Positions 49,582-62,065 of a stretch of 64,000 nt of DNA are shown here, in pieces. Each line of letters begins with the position of its first letter. Position 1 is the stretch's first letter. The DNA is from Psoroptes ovis (lineage: Eukaryota; Arthropoda; Arachnida; Sarcoptiformes; Psoroptidae). The DNA is taken from positions 684,501 to 748,500 of the forward strand of contig PQWQ01000023.1 of the NCBI GenBank assembly GCA_002943765.1, written 5' to 3'. The translations under genes were made by a program, and so were the position numbers. The notes below the pieces were generated by a model that saw only the letters and a list, made by a program, of their open reading frames with translations, did no database searches and was not told the origin of the DNA.

Positions 49582-49896
49582 GATTATTCATTGATTCGTA
49601 TTCAATGAATGAATTGAATTGTCATTTATCACCATTTTTAAAATGGTGATATAAAAACATCCGAAATGCAACAATTCAATGAATCAATTTGAATTTCAAT
49701 TGAATTTCAATTCATTTCTTTGTTTTAAATTTAAATTCAAAAAAAATTTTTGACAAACAATGATTTGATAATGATCAACAATAATAACAAATATAAACAA
49801 CTATGTACGACAATATATCGTCATGATGTGAAAACATCCTTAAAAATTGAATATATTTCAAACGATATACACAAACGAATACATGAATTGAGAAAT

Positions 49897-49978
49897 ATTA
49901 GGCTGTCCGAAAAGTTCATTACGTTTAATCAATAGAGTTACTCATGAAAATCGGCCAGAACTTTTCGGACTACCTAAT
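49897..49978. repeat. mariner-like palindromic MITE, copy 25
   Basis: ATTAGGCTGTCCGAAAAG and CTTTTCGGACTACCTAAT arms. The loop AATAGAGTTACTCATGAAAAT is the same subfamily as copy 23. Confidence 0.72.
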
Positions 49979-52900
49979 ATATTCACCATCATTATTTTAT
50001 TATCATCATGATCAACCAAACGAACCAACCAACCAACCAGCCATCAATGATAATTGTGTGTGTATATTTATGTGTGTCTTTGTATATAAATAAACACATA
50101 TAAACATATATTCAACGATATATAATATTAATAATATCATTGATTGAATTTATCATTATTTGAATATATAAATGTTCATTTTGTATTTGATTATTATGAT
50201 TAATGTATCATTTGATGAATTCATGAATTCAAATTTTCAAATTGTCAAATTGAATTGTCAAATTCAAAATCATTCAAATGTGATTGATTCATCGTGATTC
50301 GAATGATCAAATGATCGATTGATTCAGTGATGATTTATGACAATGTTCAATGATAAATTGAATTGATTTGAATCAAATTCAATTTGAATCAAATTAAATG
50401 TCCACCAGCCAACCAACCAACCAATCAATTATCAATGATTACACTTTGTGTTATCAATGGATTTAATTAACCATCAATCTTGATCAATTTCAATCATTAC
50501 TCATTGATTAATTGATTAACTCATTGATTGATCAATCAACTTTGATTTAAAGTGATCTAAATTAGTGATTAATATGTGATTGTAGAATATCCATCGTCCA
50601 TCATCATCGTTGATCATCATTATCAGCTGCAGCATCTACGTCGACGTCTTAAATACGATTTACGAATCAATCTATAATCCCATATATATTCAATAAGCTC
50701 AACAACAAACAATAAAGCAATCAATGACCCTCTTATTCAAAACCGAAATACGATTCAAATGAATCCATTGAATTTGAATTGAATTCAAAACAATTGATCA
50801 CCGAAAACAATTGAATTCAATCGACTGAAATGAATTTTTAAATCAAATTAATGCCTGAAAAAACCTTCAATATTTCCCAATTCATGGCCTTCAAGTGATT
50901 GTAATTTTGTTAAAGAAAAAAATAAAAGAAATGTAGGTTTATATTATACCTTTATAAATATTTTTAAATACAACACAAACAACAAATAGTCACAAATAGT
51001 TACCCCATTCAGTTCAGGTTCAATTCAGGTGAACATACATATCGTATCCATTGAATATATGTGTTCATGACTGAATGAAATTACAATCAAATTTTAAATG
51101 AAAACATCCGATGTGAATACACATCCGTATGGTGAATGAATGAATGAAATGATGAAATGAATTCAAATATTCAAAATGAATACATGAATATACATAAACA
51201 ATACAATACAACAATCACAATATTCATTCAACCAAATGTATGACTTGGACAACAACAAGTTGTTGGCCTTCACCTAATTTTTGATTGTTTATATTTCTAT
51301 GACTGAATATTCACTGAGAGATTTTGAATATTCATTCATTCAATTCAATGAGAGGTTTGTTCTATTGTTTTATTTCTGTTTGTTTGTTTATTTATTCATT
51401 TATTTCTTTTGGTTTGAATTTAAATTCAATTCAGTTGAATTCAACACCAAAACATCCAAATAATTAATTGAAATGCCCAGTGATACACACACAATCAATG
51501 GCCACCTGTTGATCATTGATTCGAAGGTTTTTGGGATCAGTTTAATCAGTTGGCCATATCCTCGATACAGTTCTCGAAAAAACTACCCGGATAGAACCAT
51601 TGATCAATGATCCCTGATCTAATTCGCCATTTTTATACCTGTGAATTATCGTATTTTTTATTTATGACTGATAAACTAGGTAAATGTCAGGTAAATGTGA
51701 GGTATAACCCTTAAATCACCACCAAAATTGCTAAAATTTGCCAGCAATGCTTCAAAGGTAAAGGTTTTAACTTGAAAAAAAAAGGTTTTCCCACCTGTTG
51801 AATGTATCATAAGGTTGTGTATTCATTCATATATCTTAATGAATGAATGCATAATTATCATTAAGATAACAATAAGATAATGATAATTATGACCAATTTT
51901 TCAAACATTTTTTTTGCAAAAAATATTCAAGTTGAATGTCGATGACCTTTTGAATTTTAAATTTTAAAAAAATTTTAAATATTTCTCTTTGTTGACCATT
52001 CAAAGGTATTCATTCATTAATTTATTTATTCATTGGTCAAAATGGTCACGATTGGTCACAACAATGATGGTCACAATTGATGATAATGACAGTGGTCAAA
52101 TGATAATTTGGTTGATGATACCTTTGACGGTACATCAACACAGGGTCATCATGCGCGTGACTACGCTCAGGGGCCATCAGGGTCTTTTGTTTGACCAAAT
52201 TTAGCTTGAAATTTCGAAGATCAATGATCGTTTTGTTGTCCTCTTAGGTCTCTCTGGCCTCTCTGGTCCCTTCTCAAAGGTTTTCAGAAGATAAATCAAT
52301 GATAATAATGACAATCGAATATTCATTGATTATCATCGAAAATAGATCTTCGATTTTAAAAATTTTGAATTGAATTCGAATTTTCTTATCGAAATTTCTT
52401 CTTTGAAACAATTTGAAACCTTTGTCCATCATCAGGTCCATACCTTTGCAAAAATAACTGCACAACTGTCAGTGGTAAATCACTGGTAAACAAAACAAAA
52501 CAACGAAGCGAATACCTTTGTGGTAATGAAAGGTAGAAGGCTCATCGGTGCACACGTGCAATTTCACAAAATTCAATCAAATTCAAGTGAAATTACAATT
52601 TCAATCAAATTCAATGAATGAATATTCACGTGAATTTCCATGCCATGATTTTCGATCATAGACCATAGAAAAAAGCTAGAAAAATGTGGCCATTTGGCCA
52701 TTTGATAAATGAAATGCCTCGAAGGCAAATGCCACGTCCAACGGTTTTTTTTTTTGCTTGCTCGTGTATTTTGAATTATTTCAAAATTCAAATGAAATCA
52801 TATCAATTCGAATCAAAAAATGGTCCAAACATATCGATAAATTATGACCGAAATGCCATGTTATATGCCAGATTTTCGGGATCCGAAAATTTACTTTTCG

Positions 52901-53027
52901 GAACAGATTTGAACGATTCGAATTGAATAATAATGATGAATGATAAACAATGGACAAATTCTTGGAAATTTGGCTTAATAATAATAATAATAATGATTTT
53001 GACCTCAAAACGACAAGTCCGAATACT

Positions 53028-53110
53028 ATTGGGTTGTCCTATAAGTTCTTGCCGTTTTTTAAATTTTTTTTTTATCCGAAAAACGGCAAGAACTTATGGG
53101 ACAACCTAAT
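53028..53110. repeat. mariner-like palindromic MITE, copy 26
   Basis: TTGGGTTGTCCTATAAG and CTTATGGGACAACCTAA arms; the inner stem TTCTTGCCGTTTTT pairs with AAAACGGCAAGAA. Well preserved. Confidence 0.78.
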
Positions 53111-53624
53111 AGTTCAAATTCAATGCATCGAATGCATCAATCAATGATAATGCTGATGATGATTTGAGCATCTGAGACCTTTGGTTGGCCCAATTTTTCG
53201 ATGTTTTCGAATGAAATCACCAACGAAAATTTTCACACGTCCACAAACATCGTTGAAAATGGCCCAACGATGCTACACGTTCAAAGGTCAAAACATCATT
53301 TTTTATTTGAATTTTGGGAAAATTTATGGTCAAATGGTCGTTATCGTTGTTGTTTCACCAGGACAAATTTCCAAGAATTCTTGGAAATTTGTCCATTGTT
53401 TATTCGAATTGAGTCGAAATGAAAACAAAAGTGAAAATTTATGTGATCACCAATGATTAAGGTTCAAAGATTCCAACGAAATGTGAACCTTAAATGTGCA
53501 TTGATTTCTGTGTGCAACAAGCTTTGATTTGCTTGAATGTTTGATGGCAGCAAAAAAAAAAAAAATGCCCAGAGGCCATATACAACTATAGCCATAGATA
53601 CAAATAAATGATGAATTGTATTGT

Positions 53625-53705
53625 AAGGTTGTCCGAAAAGTTTTTGTCGATTATATCATAGGGAATAATGAGAAAATTGGCAAAAACTTATCGGGACAAC
53701 CTAAT
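53625..53705. repeat. mariner-like palindromic MITE, copy 27
   Basis: AAGGTTGTCCGAAAAGTTTTTG against CAAAAACTTATCGGGACAACCT; one inserted G in the right end. Confidence 0.7.
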
Positions 53706-56700
53706 ATTATTTAGACCATATGAATCAATGTTTTTTGAAATATTCAATTATTTTTTCACTGAAGACTAAGACCAAGAAGCTGAAGAATAACCTTCGAAGG
53801 CCATTGACATCGCCACCGAAAATGTTTTTTCAGAGAAATTTGGAATTTTGAAAATTGTTTCTTTCTTTGATAGTCTTTGGTCTTTGATATGGTCTTACAT
53901 GCACCAAGCATGGTATGGCCATATATGCATCAGGTATGCAAATGGTAAGGTATGGCAAGGCCTTCACCATTAACCTTGTAAACAAAACGAATAAATCAAA
54001 GATTTCCAAGGAAATCTTTGGTCATTCCGAACGATTCCTTCGAATAACCAGGGTTAAATTCCATTCAACAGGGTTAGCTTTTCTCTTGATTCTTTGCGAT
54101 TACCTTCTGTAATTACCTTCGGTAGTTACTAGGTCTGACGACCCTTCAGCATCAAATAACTTCCGAAGGAAATGACAAGTCTTTCAGGGGTCCGTGCGGA
54201 CCCTTGAAACTCTTATTATTTTACTCGAAACAATTCAAAGAATTCGAGGCTATTGACCAGTGGTCAAATTTTCTCGAATGAAAAACGGAAAAATTTACAA
54301 TTTTTTTGAAATCTAAGATATTGAAAGCAAAAGGTATTTCAATTTCAATTTCATTTGTTGTGTATGCCCTTTGACCTGGTAAACTATTTTTTTTCTCCAT
54401 TTCTTTGAATGAAAATATCTTTGAAAGTCCATTCAATGAAATATTTCCATTCAAAGAAATATTTTCAATTGAAAACTTACCAATTGGCCAATCGGCCAAT
54501 TGTTTGTTTGTCAACAAACAAACAACCAAACAAATGCATACCACGCTCGTGCACACAAACAACGACCGTAAAATATGTCAATTGGACATTGGCCAATGGT
54601 CTACAATGCTGGTGGACAATGCTGTCAATTTGATTGTCAAAGACGCCAGTCAAAGACGTACGAGTCTTTGTCGTCATCGAAGACCAGCCGGTGTTTCTAC
54701 AAATGTCATTGATTGTAATTTGATCAAAAGTGAAAATCAATCAATAATCTTATTGATTATCGTGTTCGATCCATCCATCCATCGATCGATAATATTCAGC
54801 TGGCGCAGCTGAATTTTCTCGAAGATTTTCAAAGATGAAAAACTTTGGCCGATGTTCGGCCAGCGGATGACATAAATATTCGATTTTCGAATTGTTTATT
54901 TGTTTGGTTTCTTGGTTTGGTTGTTCGCTGGCCACCACCGATCCTCAAATTGACCGGTGGTGATCTTCAAATGACCAAATGGTGCTCGTTTGTTTGTTTG
55001 TTCCAGGTCATGCCATTCAATCGACCATTCATATGGACCATTCATTGATCATTGAGACCATGGACCATTGACCATTATCGGAAGATATTTTGGTCTCTGG
55101 AAATATGTATTTTTACCTTGTTGTTCAATTCCATTAATCATAATACGTGAGATATGAATAAATATGATGAAATAAACAACCACATTCGGCCGTATTGTGG
55201 TTTTCGCGAGGACCATAGCCTCATTCAATTAAGCTGACCGATATAAAGGTGTTCAACATTCAAAGGTGTGCTGGTCATTTCTCATTGTTACGATTTGAAT
55301 TATTGTTTGTTTGTTGTATGTTGCGCAAGTTGTTGACAAGGTATAGACCTTTCAAGTATTCATACATTCATTAAGGTTTACCTAATCATGATTATTCAAT
55401 TCGATGATTATTCAACAAGTTTCAATTGAATTATGATTAATGATGATTGACCCTAAGATTCCAGGGTTTTTTTTCAGGTTTGTTTTTGACCATCATTTGG
55501 TCACTACTAGTTAATCATTGATTACGAGAGGACTATAAGGACAATGACCTCTGAAACCGCGTGTGTTTGTTCTGAGGCTTTTTAGGGTCTTCCAGGTGAT
55601 AAATCGATGTTTTCGAGCATCTTCGATGTCCTGGTATTGATGTTTACCATCGAAACATCTTTGAAAAATCAAATATTTCCGGCTGATAGTGAGGCCATAG
55701 GCTTGAAAATTTTCCCTCCAAAAAATTTCACGTTTATTTTTTTTTTTTTTTTTAATAAATTCAAAAGGTTACACCCTCATAAACACACGCACACACACAA
55801 ACAGAAGTGTGTAATGAAAGAGTAAATTGAAATAAACCGCAAACCCTAGAACACCCTTCGCCAACCGGTTGATTGATTGATTCGAGAGGTGGTTGGTAGG
55901 GTTAGTTTGGTTCGTTTGGTTGACTGCTTCGGATGGTGGTAGTGGTGTTGACGGTGGTGGTAACACGGTGTTTGATGACCCTTAAACGACCCTTATAATT
56001 TCACTACTACTGTATCTTACTAATTGTGGTCTTCGTTGACGAATTTCATTGAATTTTTTTTTTTTCGATGAAAACTACCGGCTTCAAGCAACAACAAATA
56101 CATGTTTTGGTTTGGGCCATGCTTGTTTTTTCCATTTCAAATGATGATCATCATTGGTTTCATTGGCTTCAACTACATTCAACATCAACACGACATATTT
56201 GTTTTTGTTTATTTTGATTTGTTTACATTTCATATGATTTCTGTGTATTTGGTGCTTTGGTGCCGTGTAACATGAAACAATTCGGTCATTAACATGTGTG
56301 TGAATTATTTAATTGTTGATTAACAAATGTGTGATCGATTCCTATTGAAAATCTCATTCAAATCTCGCTGAAATCCATCAAAGTTGATCACCATTTAATC
56401 ACCACCATTGATTATCATCGATTGATGTCCACCATCACCGCCACCGCCGACAACAATAACATCCAAGATCAACGTAATAAAAACATTGCAATTTAGCAAT
56501 TTGCTGTTGGCGTTGTCAAAGTGAATTATTGTGCGCGATGCAATAAATGCAATATATGATTTGTATGATGTAAGTGATCGTGTAAAATAATCATCATTCA
56601 TTTAATAATCCATGCAATCCTTGTCATAATACTATTGTTAACAATGGCTTATAATGATGGTAATGATATTGAAAATGATGATAATCAGATGATAATGAAA

Positions 56701-57544
56701 TAAATAATCTCATAAATGATGATACTGTAAATGGTAGATCTCTTAAGAGAGAAAATAATCGTTAAATCATCATCATCAACGACAAAGATATCAAGATTTC
56801 AATGGCAATCTTTTGCATGGACAAAAACGTTCGAAATTATCTTCTGAAGCTTTTTCTTTTTTTCTCAAACCATTTCTTATTTTGACCATTGATTTCTTAA
56901 GAAAAAATTTTTTTTCTGTTCTGTTCTTCTTCACTGATGATAATAACTCTAGAAAAAAGAGAATATAATACATGATAAATCCTTAAAATATGTCCATAAT
57001 ACATTGATATAACATATAACATCACCATTATTATTATATAATCATTATCCATATTCTCATATTCAAATATATACTACCTGTTGCATCTAATACTTTGTAG
57101 AAATTATTACATACGTAATAATCAATTGCCGTGTATATATATTCACCATAGTTATTACTAGAGTCGACGAACAGAAACAAATCAAAAGCACATCAGCAAA
57201 GCTACTGAAGCATCTCTGAAGACGGCTATAGATAACAAGGCTATACATCTTAAGAAGCTTCATGCATGCCCATATGCATTATACTGTTCTTGATCATCAT
57301 ACGAAATACACACATAGGTCACTGAGTCACTCGGTCACTAACAAAATAATCATTATCATCATCATTTGTTGTTGTTGTTTTGCGTATATTTACCTGGACA
57401 TTCAATGATTCAATGAATGAATGAATCAACAGTTTGTTGTTCGTAATATATCAAATGAATGAATGAATATATTTCGAATAAGAGTCAAAAAAAGGTGTTT
57501 TTTGTTATAAATTTCTGTATATTACAAATGGTGATATAACAGAA

Positions 57545-57562
57545 ACACACACACACACACAC
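57545..57562 (+). repeat. (AC)9 microsatellite
   Basis: Uninterrupted AC units about 720 bases upstream of the ABCG start. Confidence 0.9.
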
Positions 57563-58285
57563 ATAGAGATACAAGCTTTAGCCAGCCAACCTTTGAATTG
57601 TATTATTCACACAATATGTATAACCTTTAAATTGTAACAAAACAACAAAAAAAAAAACATCATAAATTATCAAAGTTTATAAGGTTCAAACCTTCAAACT
57701 TTGTGTACCAAACATAAACCGTATTCATCCATGTACATTTACATGGTACAATTTTAAACTCAATTCAGTCAAATATTTCACCAGTATTTGTTGATATATT
57801 TACCTTTACGGATGTATGTATAAGATTGTAAGATGGTAAAGATGGTAGATATAAGTGTGTTGTGTATGTGATCATATATTTCATTAATATTCAATAACAG
57901 TAGTGTTTGTGTGTGTGTGTCTGTGTGAGTATGTCGACCGGTCCTTCATTTGAATGAATGAATAAAATACTTGTAATACTGACTGACTAACTGATGATAA
58001 ACTAAATTTATTCTCATTCATTCGTTCATTTTCAGTGATATTTTGTTCAGTAGTAACATCGACGGCGACCAACACCGAAGACGACCATCATCGACGACGA
58101 TCACCAGTTTCAAAGACCAACAATTCAACGATCATCAACCATACGAAGACCAACTATTCGAAATTCAACGATTTGAAGACCCCGAACATTCGAAAATCGA
58201 ATTTTTCTTATTCTTGTTACTTCGTTGGTTAGTCCGTATCGTGTGGTTGATATCACCTTTAAATTAATTTTTTGAATTAATAAAA

Positions 58286-61200
58286 ATGTCATCATTCTAC
58301 ATGGATGATGATGATGTTGATAATCATCTTAAATCATCATCATCATCAACAGCATCGATGACATCGTTACGTCATAATGATCATCATCATCGACAACAAC
58401 AACAACAAACATCGATTAAAATGTCACCATTATCATATTCGAATATTGATGTTGATAATGATTTCGAAGTCGATATGGTCAATGTTGATGACCATCATCA
58501 TGACCATCATGATCATCACCATCTTGATCATCGACATGATCATCAACAAAGCCCCTTGGTTGATAATCGACATTCAAAACATTCGAATTCGATTGATCAT
58601 CTCTTGTTGAATCATCATCATCATCCACATCATCACCATGACCACCATATCGCTGATTCTGATCATCAAAGACCAGATGAAGATCAATCGATTCATGATT
58701 CCAATGATAATCTAAATCATGATACAGTCACCACAAGAGATGATAACACTTATAATCATCTCAATAATCATAATGAAATTGAATTGGTCTTCAAGAACAT
58801 ATCACATTCAATTAAATTGAATAATGTCAAAAAAAAGAAATCGGTCAAAATTGTCGCAGCTGATTCGAACGCTGTTGCGGCTGATCTTAAAAATTATCGT
58901 CAAATACTCGAAAATATTGATGGTTACGCTACGAGTGGACAAATATTAGCCGTGATGGGACCATCTGGATGTGGTAAAACTACATTCCTGAATATCGTTA
59001 GTGGCCGTACGAAGCCATCGATTAGTGGTGATATCTATATGAATGGACAATCATTGAATAAACAATTACGACGACGTATTTGTTATGTATTGCAACAGGA
59101 TATATTTTTTCCAAATTTGACACTGAAACAAACATTGATGGTGAGTTTTTTGTGTGAAAAATTTCTAGATTTTTGTAGAATATTTATCTGTGTGCACAAA
59201 TTTAAAAATCTCCAATTTGGAACGCGGGAAAAATTTTGAATTTGAAATTTTGAAGAGCATAGTGCTGCCATCTGGTGGCGAGTTTTGAAGACTGAAAATT
59301 TTTAAATTTTTTTTCAAATTTTTCAATTTTTCAAAATTTTCAGTACACAGCTCGTTTACGGCTACCTGAATCGATGACAAATGATGAAAAATCATCATTG
59401 ATCGACAAGATATTGGATGAGCTACAGCTGAGTAATTGTAAGAATACAAGTAAGTCAATATTTTGATTTGAAAGAATTCAATTGACTCTAAACATCTTCA
59501 ATGTAAACAAACTCATGTAGTCATCGGAGACATTGGTCGCCGTGGATTGAGTGGTGGCGAGAAAAAACGAGCCAACATTGCATGTGAATTACTTACAAAT
59601 CCAAGTGTTCTTATTCTAGATGTAAGTCATTGATTTTTTAAGGTTTTTAAGACTTAAAATTGATCAAAACAATTCTTAATTGCAATACAGGAACCAACAT
59701 CTGGTCTTGATTCATGTACAGCACATAAATTATTACAAATATTGAAAAATTATTCCCTTAAACGAAAGAAAACAATCATAATGTCCATACATCAACCATC
59801 ATCGAAAATGTTTTATATGTTGGATAATTTATTACTATTGACCAGTAATGGTCGTTTAGCTTATTTTGGCAGTATACATAATGTTGTACCATTTTTTAAT
59901 AATCTAAATTATTGTATTAATATACATTATAATCCTGCCGAATTCGTGCTGGAAATAATCAAAGATGATTCACCGAATGATGATGTTAATCAATCGAAAA
60001 TTGTTGCTGCAGCAAAACAGCTGATCAAGATACCGAAATTAATTCGAACAAATCACTTGTCGAATGTATTCGATGTACATACACATCATGATCATGATCA
60101 TGATGAAATGGATCATGTCCATGACCGTGAAGAGCAGCTTCATCAATCAGATTCTCATCAAGCATCACAGCATCAAGATACGGATCATCATTCTAGTGAT
60201 TACCATCATCAACCACATGACCATCATCAACCACCACATGACCATCACCACCACCACCATCATCATCATCACCAGCATAAATTCAATGGTAATGATAATG
60301 ATTCTGGTCGTTCATCATGGTCTGATCGTAGTTCAACATTTTCATCCAATTCATTTATACGTGATGACTGTTGTGATAATCATAATCATTCAAATCATTC
60401 GAATCATAATCGTAAACATAATCATCATCATCATCATCATCAACAAAATAATGATCATCATCATGATCACAGTAAAACTGATCCATTATCATCTGAATCA
60501 TTGATAAATGATAATGATTTCCCCAATCATTGTAATATTATTATTCATCAAAATAATAATTCAAAATTCAGCTCAAATAATTCAATTAAATGGCCAACAT
60601 CATTATGGACACAAATCGCTGTGCTTACGGAAAGAAATTTTCATGAAGCTAAACATCGTATGTTGTCGAAGCTGAATTGGATTCAAACCATTGGCTTAGC
60701 ATTGATTGTCGGCTTGTTATGGTTTCAAATCGAACGTAATGAAGACACAATGAATGATGTTCGAGGGTGGATGTTTTTCAGTATGTATTTGTTATTTGAA
60801 TTTTTGGTGAAACGTTTCTCATTCAATTTTTAATTTAGCGACCACGTATTGGATGCAATTTGGCCTATTTCAAGCCCTCATGTCATTTCCATCTGAACGA
60901 CAAGTAATCAATAAAGAACGATCATCAGGCTCATATCGATTATCAGCATATTATATTGCTAAAATGATCGGTGAATTACCGTTGACTCTTACACTGCCTA
61001 CAGTATTTTTTTTCATATCATATCCATTACTTGGATGGACATCCGTTCGTACTTCGCTTTCATTATGGTTTTATTTGATCATATCAATCATTGGTGCACA
61101 ATCATTTGGCCTATTTATGGGTTCATTGTGTGATGATTTAGAAGTATCCATTACGATATCGGCGCTATATTCATTATCAACAATGCTGTTTGCCGGTTAT

Positions 61201-61633
61201 TATTCATCAATACCACAATGGCTTTCATGGACTCGTTATTTTTCATTAATTTATTATGCATTTCAAAATATGCAATTGATTGAATTTGGTTATGAAAATT
61301 TATTGTAAGTAAATTTCGATTTTTTTTCAAAAATTTCAAAGGCTATAGCCTTGGATTTATTACTCAATGAATCAATATCATTAACCAATTTCCCTTTGTT
61401 TCAGGTGTTCAAAATCATCATCAAAATTCGAATATTGTCAACGACATCAACATCAGTTGGAGCCAACCTTCATCCCATACCGAGAATTGGAACTCAACTT
61501 GGACTTGATGAGCCCGAATTCAGCCCCATTGCCCATATGGTTCAATACACTGATTTTGTTTCTATTTTTACTCATATTTCGTCTAATGGGTTACATCGTA
61601 CTGCGATATACGAAGAAACCGACCATTTGTTGA
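58286..61633 (+). CDS. ABCG-family half-transporter with His-rich insertions (6 exons)
   Basis: Join 58286-59140, 59344-59449, 59521-59621, 59691-60780, 60839-61304, 61405-61633; 948 aa, all phases agree. The NBD comes first, the reverse order typical of ABCG: Walker A GPSGCGKT (about 225-232), Q-loop VLQQDIFFPNLT, signature LSGGEKKR (330-337), Walker B VLILDEPTSGLD (D354/E355) and H-loop SIHQPS (His388). The transmembrane domain begins about residue 650 (ERNFHEAKHR, then IGLALIVGLLWFQ), with EL-type motifs FPSERQVINKERSSGSYRLS and GELPLTL, and ends in a last helix (LILFLFLLIFRLMGYIVLRY). Such half-transporters dimerise and export lipids or xenobiotics. Two insertions are unusual: residues about 68-130 and about 485-618 are dominated by His, Asp and Asn. 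A short upstream ORF (58043-58267) ends 18 bases before the start. It resembles the ABCG1/4 group in general layout, but I do not assign an orthologue. Confidence 0.9.
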
Positions 61634-62065
61634 CCATCGTTTTGAAGATTACCACCACGTGCATATCATCAAAATGTGTGCCAAAAGCTGACCACATTCA
61701 AAAATGAATCTTCAAAGGCCCCAAGCTGCTATGAGCAGCGTGTCACACATATGGACCATGACTAAGACATTCATTCATTTGATTTTAATGAATTTCAATT
61801 CGTTTACAATTCATTATCATTACTTAGCATATAAATATTTGATACAATCAAATACAAACATTTTTCATTTTTTTTTGACCACATTTTTCAATGATATTTC
61901 AAATATTTAAATATTTATTTATATATTTATAAATTGATATTATTATTATTATTCAAAAAAATCTCAATTGATTTTATATTGAAATTAATGTATTTTCAAA
62001 TGTCATTTCTTTAAAAAATTTCACAAAAATTGATCGATACATTGGTTGATCAACCATTATTTTGT

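Larger units (their letters stand above)
48391..57800. promoter_or_regulatory. Motif-dense non-coding region upstream of ABCG
   Basis: CAAAGGT/ACCTTTG and close variants recur dozens of times here (for example near 48391, 49570, 51753, 52003, 52119, 52275, 52440, 52516, 53176, 53279, 54370, 55262, 57590). CAGGTAAAT/ATTTACCTG also recurs (48465, 49021, 49035, 49062, 49086, 49165, 51687, 57390). By eye both are far rarer in the first 11 kb. There is no coding ORF of note. This could be a clustered enhancer, but it could also be a compositional habit of this region. Confidence 0.35.
47491..58285. other. 10.8-kb gene desert upstream of ABCG
   Basis: No coding ORF recognised. 47491-47625 has a 44-residue frame discussed in the findings. 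It holds elements 24-27, a hairpin at 48507-48581, and the CAAAGGT/CAGGTAAAT motif fields. The last 250 bases carry two overlapping upstream ORFs and GC-richer triplet sequence, probably the ABCG 5' leader. Confidence 0.5.

Noticed and set aside
60064..60504. 146-residue Ile/Met-rich frame overlapping ABCG
   Set aside because: A frame-shifted reading of the His-rich CAT/GAT triplet run in ABCG exon 4.
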